Counted from the stretch's first letter, positions 1-9,572 are shown. The stretch is DNA of 64,000 nucleotides from Sphingobium sp. JS3065 (GCF_026427355.1 NZ_CP102664.1:1302001-1366000); one strand, 5' to 3'. Numbers and translations are program-made. Notes: generated by a model not told the origin, from the letters alone.

Positions 1-844
1 GGCATAGCGACTGGAACAGATAGCGGTCATGGCGAGACATGTAGGCGCCCTGAGCCACAGGCTCCGCCATGAACTCCAGTACTTCGCCATTGTCCAGTCT
101 TATCCTGCCAATGCCGCCACGGTGGGTCGCTCCATCCGGCTCCATGTGCACGATGATGTCGACCTCGCTGGAATAATGGACCACGCCGTCCCGCACGACA
201 TAGCCAAGCCGGCGAATCTCCCTCGTATCAGTTGTCAGCATTGTCAGGAGGCACATGCTGAGATCGGGTCCAAAAACCGCATTGAACCAGCGATGCACCT
301 TACCCTTGCCCCAGTGGCGGACGCCCCAACTGTGATCGCGCAGGCCCATGCCGTCGATGGCGCTGACCTCATCCCTGATCCGAAGCTGACCCGTTATGCG
401 GCAGGCGGCCTCCGAATGCGGGAAAGCGAGATTGCCCTCCTCCGTTCGCCACAGGGAGATCGGCGGATAATAATCGTGCGCGACCAGCTCGAACTCGACT
501 TCTTTCCCCGCGTGCCGCCAGATTGTGTTATGGCCGTCAAAATCATAGCTGGCGGCAGTCCCGGCCGACAGACCGGAGGTTGTGCGATCATCGATCCCCT
601 GGGGCATGTCGAAGTCATCCGCATAGACCCAGCCCGGCGTGAAGGCATAGGCCCAGACCGTCATCTCGCCCCCGTTCAGATTGGGCGTGTGACCGACGCG
701 CAGCAGTCCGCCGCAATCACTGGACAGGTCGCCCCAGAGCATGAGGCAGCTTTCCTGCCAGTAACGGTCGTCACCAGGCGCGTGCGTGCCTTCGTCGCGC
801 GGCAGGAAGGTCGGAACATCAGCGCCGTCCTCAAAAGTCAGCAT
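1..844 (-). CDS. DUF7064/7065-like protein, 3' end cut by window
   Basis: Open frame from ATG at 844 to the window edge, so the C-terminus is missing (281 codons visible). The start is preceded by GGGAGGT and the protein begins MLTFEDGADVPTFLPRDEG. It is a clear paralogue of the protein at 11825-12811: shared stretches include YWQES/HWQES, CGGLLR.GH.PNLNGGEMTVWA, LRDHSWGVR, WFNAVFGPDLSMCLLTM and RRLGYV.RDGVVHYS. The family is known only as a domain of unknown function that I associate with lipocalin-like hydratase/cyclase folds; that link is from memory and weak. It is the last visible gene of a minus-strand run (P450, MFS, thiolase). Its function is unknown, but two copies inside one catabolic region argue for a role on the substrate skeleton. 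Confidence 0.85.
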   Translation of the reverse strand, partial: MLTFEDGADVPTFLPRDEGTHAPGDDRYWQESCLMLWGDLSSDCGGLLRVGHTPNLNGGEMTVWAYAFTPGWVYADDFDMPQGIDDRTTSGLSAGTAASYDFDGHNTIWRHAGKEVEFELVAHDYYPPISLWRTEEGNLAFPHSEAACRITGQLRIRDEVSAIDGMGLRDHSWGVRHWGKGKVHRWFNAVFGPDLSMCLLTMLTTDTREIRRLGYVVRDGVVHYSSEVDIIVHMEPDGATHRGGIGRIRLDNGEVLEFMAEPVAQGAYMSRHDRYLFQSLC

Positions 845-885
845 TCCGACCTCCCATCAATTCGCGTTCTTGCAGGGTCGCGCCA

Positions 886-2061
886 TCAAAGACGCTCGAA
901 CACCGTTGCGTTGGAAAGCCCGCCTCCTTCGCACATGGTTTGCAAACCGAACCTCTTGTCGCGGCGATGCAGCGCGTGGATCAGCGTCGTCGCGATCCTG
1001 CCGCCTGATGCGCCGAGAGGATGACCGAGCGCGATCGCTCCGCCGTTGACGTTGAGACGATCCGGATCGGCGCCCAATCCATTCGCCCATGCGAGGGGGA
1101 CCGAGGAGAAGGCCTCATTGACTTCGTAAAGATCGATATCGTCAATTGTGAGACCCGCTTTGGCCAGGACCCTGCGGCACGCGAAGATCGGTTCCTCGAT
1201 CATGAGAACCGGATCTCCCGCCGTGACGGTCATCGCGTGGACCCGCGCGATCGGAGTCAATTGATGATCGCGAAGCGCCTGTTCGGACACCACCATCAAT
1301 GCAGACGCACCATCGCAGATCTGGCTGGCACTGCCGGCCGTGATCGCCCCGTCCTTTTCAAGCGGTTTAAGGTTGGCCAAGGCTTCGATTGACGCGTCGG
1401 GCCGCACGCCTTCATCGCGATCGTGAAGCGCCAGCTCGCCATTGGCCAGCGTCACTTCCATGGGCACGATTTCTGCGTCAAAGGCTCCGCCACTTGCTGC
1501 CTCCGCAGCCTTGTGGTGGCTTTCGACGGCGAAGCGGTCCATATCCTCACGGGTCAGGCCATATTTATCCGCCAGCATCTGCGCACTGGTAAACTGGCTG
1601 AAGCCGTTGACGCCAAACCGTTCGCGAATGGCGTCGGTAATCGGCCCGCTCCCAAGCCCGGCTTCCGTTGCCAATCGATGCGCCGTGCCGATCGGAACGC
1701 GGCTCATGCTTTCCACGCCGGCCGCCACGACGACGTCATGAACGCCCGACATCACGGCCTGCGCCGCAAAATGCAGCGCCTGCTGCGATGAGCCGCACTG
1801 GCGATCGATTGTGACAGAGGGAACGCTGACGGGCAAACGCGACGCTAGGATGATGTTGCGGCCGATGTTAACCGCCTGCTCGCCTGCCTGGGTGACGCAC
1901 CCCATGACGACATCTTCGATGCATTCCGGCGGCACGCCCGATCGCTCGACAAGGGCATCCAGCATGAACGCGCCCATTGCCACGGGATGATGGCAGGACA
2001 ATCTTCCGCCACGCTTGCCTCCCGCGAGTCGGGCCGCTTCGACGATATAGGCTTGAGCCAT
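886..2061 (-). CDS. Thiolase (acetyl-CoA acetyltransferase family)
   Basis: 391 aa, the normal length for a biosynthetic or degradative thiolase. The nucleophilic Cys lies in DRQCGSSQQ (Cys89), the catalytic His in GGAIALGHPLG (His347) and the second Cys in CEGGG (Cys377), so the enzyme should be active. It would cleave a 3-ketoacyl-CoA with free CoA, the last step of a beta-oxidation turn. The closest style is that of steroid/alicyclic 3-ketoacyl-CoA thiolases rather than PhbA, but substrate cannot be read from sequence. It lies 42 bp upstream of the DUF7064-like gene and 99 bp downstream of the MFS gene on the same strand. Confidence 0.93.
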   Translation of the reverse strand: MAQAYIVEAARLAGGKRGGRLSCHHPVAMGAFMLDALVERSGVPPECIEDVVMGCVTQAGEQAVNIGRNIILASRLPVSVPSVTIDRQCGSSQQALHFAAQAVMSGVHDVVVAAGVESMSRVPIGTAHRLATEAGLGSGPITDAIRERFGVNGFSQFTSAQMLADKYGLTREDMDRFAVESHHKAAEAASGGAFDAEIVPMEVTLANGELALHDRDEGVRPDASIEALANLKPLEKDGAITAGSASQICDGASALMVVSEQALRDHQLTPIARVHAMTVTAGDPVLMIEEPIFACRRVLAKAGLTIDDIDLYEVNEAFSSVPLAWANGLGADPDRLNVNGGAIALGHPLGASGGRIATTLIHALHRRDKRFGLQTMCEGGGLSNATVFERL

Positions 2062-2160
2062 TAAAAACTGTCCTTTTGCTGGCCGACATTACGGATGCGC
2101 GGCATATGATCAGACCGACCGCCTTTCTCCGCTACCGGGTTGCGGCAGCGCGCGAGAAGG

Positions 2161-3456
2161 TCAGTCGACAGTGGTTTGTACCTCCCTCACCGAGGCATGG
2201 CGGACGGCGAGCCGGTGAGCCATCGCCCGCCTCGCCATGAAAAACGCGCCGGCGGCGCATAGGTTGGAAAAAAGCCCGCCGGTGATCGCGACCTGCAGCG
2301 AGGCATCCCCGAAAATCGGTCTCATCGCATCGCTGCTGAAGCCCACCGCGAACGGAACGATAGCCTGGGCGATTGCGCCCTGGCAAACATTGCTGAGCGC
2401 CATGGCGGTGCCCCGCAAGCGAGGTTCGCAGGCATTTTGCAGTCCGGACAGGAAACAGGGAGCCCATGACGCTCCGACCGCAGCGGCGAAGAAGGTCATC
2501 ACCAGCGCCACGTTGGTGGCGGGAACCCAGAGAACGGCCAGATACAGCAGAATGACAAGGCAGTTCGCGACGACGCCCCAGATCAACGGCCGCGCCAGCG
2601 ACTGCCTCGCCAACCGGTCGGTGATGAAGCCTCCAACGATCTGGCCCGCCATGAGACCAAACGCTATGGCCGGTCCGAAAAGCAAGCCGATCTGCTTCAG
2701 ATCGAGTTGATGGGTCCTGACGAAGAAGATCGGCAACCACTGGAGAATGCCGAGGCTGGCATAAGTGCCGAAAGCCGTCGAGAGGGTGAGCCAGACGAAC
2801 GCCTTGTTGGAGCGTAATATCGCAAAACTTTCGCCAAGGCGATATTGTACGACCGGCCCATCATCGAACTGGCCCCGAATGGGTTCTCGCACCAATAGGA
2901 GAAAGAAGAGCGCCAGCACCACGCCCGGCGCTCCGGCGAGAAAAAAGGCCGAACGCCAACCATAGTCTGCCGCAGCAAAGCCGCCCACGATGAAGCTGCC
3001 CGCAATGCCCAGAACGCCGATCCCATGAAACAGGCTCATAGGCACCCCCCGCCGCGTCGGCGGATAATAGTCGCTAATCATGGATATGGCGGGCGGATTG
3101 ACGCCGCCCTCTCCCACCCCGACGCCCAGACGAGCGACCAGCAGATGACCAAAAGTCTGTGCAACGCCGCACAGCGCCGTCATGACGCTCCATAAAGCGA
3201 GCGCGATGCCAATGATCCTGCGCCGGTGCCAGCGATCCGCGAGAAGCCCGGCAGCCACGCTCGTAATCACATATATGACAATGAAGGCAGGGCCGCTCAA
3301 TAGACCAATTTGCGTATCGGACAGATGGAATTCGGCACTAATGGGCGCCGCAAGCACGGAAATAAGGACGCGGTCGAAATAGTTGAAGAAGCTGATGAGG
3401 GCGAGGAGGCTCAGAGCCAAGCCGGCCGATGAGCGCAGTTTGGAAAGGCTGCTCAT
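2161..3456 (-). CDS. MFS transporter (spinster-like)
   Basis: 431 aa with about 12 hydrophobic segments. The first helix carries FNYFDRVLISVLAAP, the signature of spinster-like MFS permeases common in sphingomonad catabolic clusters. A motif-A-like loop GLLADRWHRRR follows helix 2, and GVGVGEGGVNPPA marks helix 4-5. It probably imports (or exports) the substrate or a degradation intermediate across the inner membrane. It is 63 bp downstream of the P450 gene on the same strand, consistent with one transcript. A paralogue with the same signature is at 51416. Confidence 0.9.
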   Translation of the reverse strand: MSSLSKLRSSAGLALSLLALISFFNYFDRVLISVLAAPISAEFHLSDTQIGLLSGPAFIVIYVITSVAAGLLADRWHRRRIIGIALALWSVMTALCGVAQTFGHLLVARLGVGVGEGGVNPPAISMISDYYPPTRRGVPMSLFHGIGVLGIAGSFIVGGFAAADYGWRSAFFLAGAPGVVLALFFLLLVREPIRGQFDDGPVVQYRLGESFAILRSNKAFVWLTLSTAFGTYASLGILQWLPIFFVRTHQLDLKQIGLLFGPAIAFGLMAGQIVGGFITDRLARQSLARPLIWGVVANCLVILLYLAVLWVPATNVALVMTFFAAAVGASWAPCFLSGLQNACEPRLRGTAMALSNVCQGAIAQAIVPFAVGFSSDAMRPIFGDASLQVAITGGLFSNLCAAGAFFMARRAMAHRLAVRHASVREVQTTVD

Positions 3457-3519
3457 GCTGTCATGTCCGCGTGCAGGAGACGATGGTGTCGCCTGGCCGT
3501 CGCCTCATCGCCGATCATC

Positions 3520-4779
3520 TCAGCGCTTGTCGAACCGGATGTTCAGATGTTGAAAACCGCGAAGGTGAATATGCGGCGCATATTCGGCCTTTTCACCCGG
3601 CGCGAGGCGGATGTTGGTCATCCGCGATAACAGAGCCTGAAAGGCGATCGTCAGCTCCCGGCGGGCAAGCGGGGCCCCGACACATGCATGCACCCCCGAT
3701 CCGAACCCCAGATGCTGGGCGGCATTCTTGCGATCCAAGTCGATCGAGGCGGGGCACGCGAACATCCGCGGATCCCTGTTGGCGGCAGCCGAACGAAGCG
3801 TCACCCAGGCGCCCTTTGGGATGGTCACGCCATGGAGATCGATGTCCTTCAGCGCGATGCGGAACAAGGTCGTCGCCGGCGGCTCCTGACGCAGCACTTC
3901 CTCAATGAATGTCCGCAAATTGCCGTCGCGATCAGCTTCCAGCCGGGCCGCGAGCTTTTCGTCGACCGCAAGCATGGCGATGCCCGACGAAATCGCCTTG
4001 GCCGTCGTCTCCGCCCCGGCGAAGAAGAGGTCGAGCATGACGAACATCAGGATTTCGGAATCGTTCATTACCGCGCCGCTGGGCAGCTTCGAGTTGATCA
4101 GCGCGCTCAGCAGGCTGTCGTTCGGCTCCGCGCGATACTGGTCGATCAGGCCCTTGAAATAATGCTGGGCCGCGATTTCCACTCGAGCGCCTTCTATCTC
4201 CTCCTCTTCGGACTGCAGCATGCTCATGTTGCGCAGCATCACGGCTGCCGCGGCGCGAACATGTTCGATGGCCTCATCAGGCGCACCGACAAGGCGGCAG
4301 ATTACAAGAAGGGAAAAATGCTCGGAAAACTGGTTGACCAGATCGCATCCGCCATCGTCGATGAACTTGTCGATCAGGCTGTCGGCGATCTCGCGGAGCA
4401 TGGGGTCATATTCCTTGACCTTGCCCGCTCTCAGAAACGGTTCCAGCAAACCACGACGCTCGGCATGTTCGGCACCTTCATAATTACCGATCGGCCGCGC
4501 CCGCGGCCACCCTTCCGAAGCGAATATCTGCTTGATCTTCTCTGCGCGTTCCGGATCATTGACCGCGCGCATCTTTTCGACCGCGTGCTCGGCGGTCAAC
4601 AGCGTCGGATCCTTCAACAGCATGCGAATATCTTCATATCGCGTGATGGTATAGGTCTTTGCGATCTCATCCCAATATACCGGCGCTTCTTCAAGCAGCT
4701 TCTCATACGCCTGATAGGGACATTGCGATATCTCTGGGTCAAGGATGGAGATGGGCTTGCCATTGTCCAGTTTCAGCAT
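3520..4779 (-). CDS. Cytochrome P450
   Basis: 419 aa from ATG 4779, chosen because GAGAGGA precedes it and the protein then starts MLKLDNGKPISILDPE, as expected for soluble bacterial P450s; an upstream ATG at 4923 would add 48 residues with no family resemblance. The I-helix oxygen-binding motif is FFAGAETTAK, the ExxR motif EEVLRQE, and the heme loop FGSGVHACVGAPLARRE with ligand Cys366. It is cytosolic and needs electrons from a ferredoxin and ferredoxin reductase; a reductase is at 24471 but no ferredoxin gene is visible. It leads the run P450-MFS-thiolase-DUF7064 and faces the epimerase gene across a 312-bp promoter region holding a palindromic operator. Confidence 0.95.
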   Translation of the reverse strand: MLKLDNGKPISILDPEISQCPYQAYEKLLEEAPVYWDEIAKTYTITRYEDIRMLLKDPTLLTAEHAVEKMRAVNDPERAEKIKQIFASEGWPRARPIGNYEGAEHAERRGLLEPFLRAGKVKEYDPMLREIADSLIDKFIDDGGCDLVNQFSEHFSLLVICRLVGAPDEAIEHVRAAAAVMLRNMSMLQSEEEEIEGARVEIAAQHYFKGLIDQYRAEPNDSLLSALINSKLPSGAVMNDSEILMFVMLDLFFAGAETTAKAISSGIAMLAVDEKLAARLEADRDGNLRTFIEEVLRQEPPATTLFRIALKDIDLHGVTIPKGAWVTLRSAAANRDPRMFACPASIDLDRKNAAQHLGFGSGVHACVGAPLARRELTIAFQALLSRMTNIRLAPGEKAEYAPHIHLRGFQHLNIRFDKR

Positions 4780-4983
4780 CACGAATCCTCTCAAATTACG
4801 TTCTATGGGGTCACCGGCGAAAAAGCGATGTCGGCGTCCTTCACGCAGTGGATTAGGTCGGTCATGCGCTTCAGCCTGTTCCTGGCGGCTTTCCCAGTCG
4901 CAAGCCCAAACTTTATTGCACATGAGCAGCTTGATCCTTCGCTAACCTTCGACACAGTCCCAGCGCAACCCCATCGAACCCTA

Positions 4984-4997
4984 ATTCCATATAGAAT
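4984..4997. promoter_or_regulatory. Palindromic operator, ATTCC-type (copy 1)
   Basis: ATTCCATATAGAAT, one mismatch from the consensus ATTCCATATGGAAT. It lies in the 312-bp divergent promoter between the P450 (starts 4779, minus) and the epimerase (starts 5092, plus). Other copies are at 13089, 32881, 32943 and 33001. Which regulator binds is not shown; the IclR protein at 16346 is the best candidate. Confidence 0.6.
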
Positions 4998-5091
4998 TAT
5001 GACGGACCCGTTGTCGGGAACTGTGACCGCCGAGCATGCGTGGGCTACGACGATGCTACCGCAATGAGATGAGCGAGAGTATAGTCCGAAA

Positions 5092-6027
5092 ATGTCGAAA
5101 ATCCTCATAACGGGAGGCACTGGCCTCCTCGGATGCCGGATCGTTGAACATCTTCTTGGTCACGGCCACGATGTAACGACCTATGATATCAAGCCCAATA
5201 GGGAAAATGTGCAATTTGGCGGAGCCGGGCCGAACATATTGGAGGGCGACATAGCCGACGCCACTCGCTTGGCTCGAGCCATATCGGATCATGCCGACTA
5301 TGTCGTGCATCTTGCCGCGGTCGTCAGCGACGCCGCTAATGCAGATCCAGCCGCGACAATGCGCGCCAATGTAGGCGGCCTGGCCAATGTCCTCGATGCG
5401 GCGGCACGGCACGGCGTCAAAAGGGTAGTCTGGACGAGCAGCGCGGCGGTCCTGGGCGCGAATGCCGTCTATCGTGGGGAAAAGGTAGACGAAAGCTACG
5501 ACGTCCGGCCCAACACGCTCTATGGATGTTCGAAGCTGGCCGCAGAATCCGTCTCTGCATTGCACAGGCAGCGTGGTCTTGATTGCGTGGCGATCCGACC
5601 CGCGCTCGTCTACGGCGTGGGACGGCTGACCGGCGGAGCCGGTTCGTTCAATAGCACCATTCGTGATGTCGCACTCGGCAAACCAACGGTTATCCAGAGC
5701 CTGGAATGCGTGCCCTGGCAGCTGATGTACAACAGGGATTTCGCCAAGCTCGTTGGCCTGATGCTCTTCTCCGAAAGAACGGACCTGCAGCCGGTATATA
5801 ATATCCCCGCGCGGGAAATACTATCGACGCAGGAGGTGAAGGACATCCTGCTCAAAATCTGCCCCGATGCCGAGATCGCAGTGAAATCGTCACCGGCCTG
5901 GCAACCCGTGCCTCCTCTCATGGACGGTTCGCTTGCCGAACAATGCTTCGCCTTTGCGGCCGACTATGACTTTGAAGCCGCATGCCGCGAAATGATCGAG
6001 CACTTCCGCAAATGGGAAGACATATGA
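5092..6027 (+). CDS. NAD-dependent epimerase/dehydratase (extended SDR)
   Basis: 311 aa. The N-terminal Rossmann motif is ILITGGTGLLG (residues 4-14), with SS at 116-117 and the catalytic YGCSK (Tyr144, Lys148). The length fits extended SDRs acting on sugars, 3-beta-hydroxysteroids or similar alicyclic alcohols. In this setting an alicyclic or CoA-linked hydroxy compound is a more natural substrate than a nucleotide sugar, but that is inference. It is transcribed alone from the divergent promoter at 4780-5091 and ends in a strong terminator at 6028. Confidence 0.88.
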   Translation: MSKILITGGTGLLGCRIVEHLLGHGHDVTTYDIKPNRENVQFGGAGPNILEGDIADATRLARAISDHADYVVHLAAVVSDAANADPAATMRANVGGLANVLDAAARHGVKRVVWTSSAAVLGANAVYRGEKVDESYDVRPNTLYGCSKLAAESVSALHRQRGLDCVAIRPALVYGVGRLTGGAGSFNSTIRDVALGKPTVIQSLECVPWQLMYNRDFAKLVGLMLFSERTDLQPVYNIPAREILSTQEVKDILLKICPDAEIAVKSSPAWQPVPPLMDGSLAEQCFAFAADYDFEAACREMIEHFRKWEDI

Positions 6028-6062
6028 AAAAATGCGCCTTACCTTTGGCGAGGCGCATTTTT
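6028..6062. terminator. Bidirectional intrinsic terminator
   Basis: A 12-bp perfect stem AAAAATGCGCCT / AGGCGCATTTTT with an 11-nt loop, directly after the epimerase stop codon (6025-6027). It has A-tract and T-tract on both sides, so it can serve the epimerase (plus) and the convergent TonB receptor gene (minus). Confidence 0.85.
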
Positions 6063-6130
6063 GCCATGTGACGGGTTTCACATCGCGGACAGTTGAATGG
6101 GGCGCCGAAATCCGGCACCCCAGCCCACCC

Positions 6131-8500
6131 TCAACGATATTTATAGTTGAGCGTTACGCCGAAGGTCGCTGGCGCACCGGCGGCCGCCCGATCGCCATAA
6201 ACGGCAGCATCCACGAACGTGTAATATTTCTTGTTCGTGATATTCCTGCCCCAGAGACGCGCGCTCCAGTAATCGTTCGGGGAGAAGGCGATTTCGGCAT
6301 TCAGAACGCCATAGGCCTTCTGCTTCAGACGATTGCTGACTTCCCAATAAAAGCCGCCATTATAGGTATAGCTGGTATTGAACGAAATCTCGCCACTCTC
6401 CAACGGCACTGTATAGGTCGCGCCCATTGTGCTGGAGAATTTGGGCGCGCGGCTCAGGTAATTACCCTTTGCATTGGGAAGAACCACAGTCGCATTGCCA
6501 AATGGGGCCGCATTGCGCGGGGCGAACGCAGCCGCCGACGGGAAATCCAGATATTTCGCATCCAGAATTTCGATGGCGCCGCTCAGAGTGAGGTTTCTGA
6601 CAGGCGCGACCTCCAGTTCGGCGTCGATGCCCTTGATCCGCGCCTTGGCCGCGTTCTGAAGAAGAGAAACGATCGGCGTGCCTGTCAGGGTGATGACCTG
6701 AAGATTTTTGTAGTCGTAATAGAATGCCGACGCATTGAAGCGGACTTTTCGGTCGAACAGATCGGTCTTGAATCCCACTTCATAGGCCGTCAGCTTTTCC
6801 GGTTTGACCGGCGACGCAATATTCGCCGCAGGGCAGTTCCCAACGATGGTGATCGTGCACATCGTACCGGTGTTGAAGCCACCAGCCTTGTAGCCGGTAT
6901 TCATGGATGCGAACACCATGACATCAGGAGTGAAGTGATGGTCGAGTGCTACGCGATAGCTGAGATTATCGAAGCTCGCTTTTTGTTCAGGCACGACATT
7001 AGATCGCACACCGGACGCATTCTGAGCCGGCGTCGCGGGAATTGTTGAAAGGGTAGTACCCTCATAGACTTGCGAAGTCGCCAGTTTGTCCTTGGTGTAC
7101 CTCAAACCGCCAGTGATCCGAGTATCATCGGTGATTTCATACGTCGCCTGGGCAAAGCCGGCGAAACTTTCCGTCGTCAGCGGCCCGTGCCGCCGAATGC
7201 CCCGGTCCAGGAAATTCCCGCGGAGAAACTCCAAATCTTTGACGCCAGTCTTATTGTGGGAATAATAGGCGCCCACGATCCACTGAAGAGGTCCTCCAGT
7301 CGCGGAACTGACCTGAAACTCTTGCGAAAAGGCCTTAACCGGAACGAAGGAATGCGCGTATTGCGGGGTTCCCGGGCTCTCTACCCTGGGCTGTGCCGGC
7401 GAATAGACATAGGTATCGGAAGACGCATCGATATAAGCCGTCAACGACTTGAACGTGACGGAGCCTGCTTCATAGGCGACATCGGCGCTGAATTGCGACT
7501 GCTTGTTGGTGCCGATGCTTCGCGCGTTGGAATTCCAATCCCAGAAGCCGCCCTGACGCCTATAGGGCTGTGTCACCCCCGATTGAATGATGAGCGCGGA
7601 CGTGCCAGGCAGATAGTTCCGATACAGGCCCTGATCCGAACGGTTGCGGGCGTAGGCGGCCGCGAGCTTGATCGTCAGGGCATCGCTGGGACTGATGACG
7701 ATTTTCGAGCCGATCGCAAAATCCTCGTTGATGCCCGCTTCGTGGGTCGGCACATCAGGCACAGCGATGGGCACGCCATTGAATGTGACCGTTCCCGCCT
7801 GATCGGGCGTGAACAGATTTCGTCCCCAACCCTCATGCTGCTTGGAATAGCTGATGGCGAGATCCGCAGCCACGATGCCGCTGCCGCCACTTACATATGT
7901 GGACCCGCTGACCGTATCGAAGGTGTCGTAGCCGACCTTCAGATCCGCTGTGAAATCATTTTTAGGTGTTTTCGTGACGATCTGGATCAAGCCGCCCGTG
8001 GCATTGCGACCAAACAATGTTCCCTGCGGCCCTTTCAGCACTTCAATGCGCTCGACATTGTTGAGGGTAAGCATCGCGCCATTTGGAAATGCTTGATAGA
8101 TTCCATCGATATAGGTTGCAATGCTAGGGTCGCTGCCAGCGACCTGTGACGAGTTTCCGACACCACGAAGAAAATAGACTAAAGTATTGGCTGCGCGATT
8201 GACTGACAGTCCCGGCACCGCATTGGGCAGATCGAATGTGCGCGACACCCCCTTCTGCTCGAGCGCGTTCGCCGAAAGAGCTTGGACGGCAACCGGCACG
8301 TCCTGGAGCCTTTCCTCGCGGCGTTGGGCGGTCACGACGATGTCTTCAATTCCTCCACTGGGCTGATCGTCGGCGGCTTGTGAGTTGGCGGCTTGTGAGT
8401 TGGCGGCTTGTGAGTTGGCGTCCGCAGTCCGAGCCATTGCCGTGGGAGCGACTGTCAAGGAAATACCCAACGCCAAAAGCGATGCTCCAAATCTACTCAT
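6131..8500 (-). CDS. TonB-dependent outer-membrane receptor
   Basis: 789 aa from ATG 8500, preferred over ATG 8521 because GGGGAGG lies 5 nt upstream. It begins with a signal peptide (MSRFGASLLALGISLTVAPTAMA), followed by a short spacer with a threefold NSQAA repeat. The TonB-box/plug start is IEDIVVTAQRREERLQDVPV, and the plug motif is LKGPQGTLFGRNATGGLIQI. A large beta-barrel follows, ending FGVTLNYKYR. Its role is energy-dependent uptake of a hydrophobic or bulky nutrient across the outer membrane. Sphingomonads carry many such receptors next to catabolic genes; the ligand is probably the substrate of block A. A TGGTTG-type palindrome lies 68 bp upstream of the start. Confidence 0.95.
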   Translation of the reverse strand: MSRFGASLLALGISLTVAPTAMARTADANSQAANSQAANSQAADDQPSGGIEDIVVTAQRREERLQDVPVAVQALSANALEQKGVSRTFDLPNAVPGLSVNRAANTLVYFLRGVGNSSQVAGSDPSIATYIDGIYQAFPNGAMLTLNNVERIEVLKGPQGTLFGRNATGGLIQIVTKTPKNDFTADLKVGYDTFDTVSGSTYVSGGSGIVAADLAISYSKQHEGWGRNLFTPDQAGTVTFNGVPIAVPDVPTHEAGINEDFAIGSKIVISPSDALTIKLAAAYARNRSDQGLYRNYLPGTSALIIQSGVTQPYRRQGGFWDWNSNARSIGTNKQSQFSADVAYEAGSVTFKSLTAYIDASSDTYVYSPAQPRVESPGTPQYAHSFVPVKAFSQEFQVSSATGGPLQWIVGAYYSHNKTGVKDLEFLRGNFLDRGIRRHGPLTTESFAGFAQATYEITDDTRITGGLRYTKDKLATSQVYEGTTLSTIPATPAQNASGVRSNVVPEQKASFDNLSYRVALDHHFTPDVMVFASMNTGYKAGGFNTGTMCTITIVGNCPAANIASPVKPEKLTAYEVGFKTDLFDRKVRFNASAFYYDYKNLQVITLTGTPIVSLLQNAAKARIKGIDAELEVAPVRNLTLSGAIEILDAKYLDFPSAAAFAPRNAAPFGNATVVLPNAKGNYLSRAPKFSSTMGATYTVPLESGEISFNTSYTYNGGFYWEVSNRLKQKAYGVLNAEIAFSPNDYWSARLWGRNITNKKYYTFVDAAVYGDRAAAGAPATFGVTLNYKYR
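8372..8416. repeat. 15-bp tandem repeat x3 in receptor leader
   Basis: Three exact copies of GGCGGCTTGTGAGTT back to back. On the minus strand they encode NSQAA three times in the linker between the signal peptide and the plug of the TonB receptor. The period is a multiple of three, so copy-number changes would keep the frame. Confidence 0.9.
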
Positions 8501-8567
8501 GCGAACCTCCCCATATTTCATTTTGCGACGTCGTTTTCTGGCATGAAAAGAAATTGATATTATTTTT

Positions 8568-8585
8568 ACTGGTTATGCAACCAGT
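8568..8585. promoter_or_regulatory. Palindromic operator, TGGTTG-type (copy 1)
   Basis: ACTGGTTATGCAACCAGT: perfect 7-bp arms with a 4-nt centre, 68 bp upstream of the TonB receptor start. Related sites occur at 22662 and 29911. This is the size and symmetry of a TetR-family operator. Confidence 0.55.
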
Positions 8586-8758
8586 GAGAAATTCCAGCAC
8601 ATATGGAATGCCTCATCCAGATTGCACTCGCACTCCACAGCAGCGCCACGCAGAACTCAAGGAATTGCCCCTGCGATGCAGACCAATCGGGGAAACAAGC
8701 GGCAAAACTGTGGTACGTAATCGTTTTTGACGCACCGCTGGGACAGTGAGATGCAAGG

Positions 8759-9541
8759 CTATCGCGGCGGCATGCGGATCGCACCGTCGAGTCGGACGTC
8801 TTCGCCATTGAAATAGCCGCACGTAATCATGGTTTCTGCCAGTTGGGCGAACTCTTCCGCCGCGCCCAGACGCTTCGGATAAGGAACCGACGCAGCTAGC
8901 GCGGCCTTTACCGCCTCAGGCGCGCGCCCAAGTAACGGCGTGTCGAAAATGCCGGGCAAAATCGTGTTGATCCTGATATTTTCGCCGGAAAGATCCCGGG
9001 CGATCGGTAGCGTCATGCCGACAATGCCGGCCTTGGACGCGCTGTAACCGGCCTGGCCCATCTGTCCCTCTTCCGCCGCAACGGAGGCGGTATTGACGAT
9101 CGCCCCCCGATCGCCATCCTCCAGCAGAGGAAGCGTCAGCATTCCCGCCGCGCTTTTGACGATGCATCGAAAAGTCGCGATCAGGTTCAGCTGGATGGAA
9201 TTTTCAAATCTTTCCAGCGGATACATCCTTATCTCGCCGGTTTCCTTGTCGCGGGAAACGGTCTTCGCGCCGATGCCGCCGCCAGCGCAGTTCACCAGGA
9301 TGCGTTCTTGGCCGAGCGCCTGTCGTGCCTTCGCAAATCCGGCGTCCACATCCGGATCGGACGTGACGTTCACCTTGCAGAATATGCCGCCGATTTCCGT
9401 TGCCAAAGCCTCCCCGGCCTCTTCATTAAGATCGAAGATCGCGACCCTGACGCCATGACCGGCCAATCGCCGCGCACAGGCCGCGCCCAGCCCGCCCGCG
9501 CCGCCGGTCACGACCGCCGAGATGTCTTTATCGAGTTTCAT
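8759..9541 (-). CDS. SDR family 3-hydroxyacyl-CoA dehydrogenase-like
   Basis: 260 aa. The cofactor motif is VTGGAGGLGAA, with NCAGGGIG for the N-A-G segment and the catalytic triad Ser153, Tyr166, Lys170 (YSASK). Overall it resembles type II 3-hydroxyacyl-CoA dehydrogenases (the HSD10 group), including the GGGIG and LEDGDRGAIVNTASVAA stretches, so oxidation of a 3-hydroxyacyl-CoA or ring alcohol with NAD+ is likely. It is the last gene of the operon DUF7064-kinase-crotonase-SDR. Confidence 0.88.
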   Translation of the reverse strand: MKLDKDISAVVTGGAGGLGAACARRLAGHGVRVAIFDLNEEAGEALATEIGGIFCKVNVTSDPDVDAGFAKARQALGQERILVNCAGGGIGAKTVSRDKETGEIRMYPLERFENSIQLNLIATFRCIVKSAAGMLTLPLLEDGDRGAIVNTASVAAEEGQMGQAGYSASKAGIVGMTLPIARDLSGENIRINTILPGIFDTPLLGRAPEAVKAALAASVPYPKRLGAAEEFAQLAETMITCGYFNGEDVRLDGAIRMPPR

Positions 9542-9572
9542 TCATTTCACTCCGAGCATTCGGAAAACAGTT

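Noticed and set aside
29..1024. 331-aa open frame on the plus strand
   Set aside because: It is the antisense of the DUF7064-like gene; the minus frame has a ribosome site and a clear paralogue at 11825.
8372..8416. CRISPR-like repeats
   Set aside because: Direct tandem repeats without spacers inside a coding region; no cas genes anywhere in the window.
8591..8609. ATTCCA-N7-TGGAAT near the TonB receptor promoter
   Set aside because: Arms match the ATTCC-type operator but the spacing is 7 instead of 2, so the helical geometry differs; kept out of the motif set.
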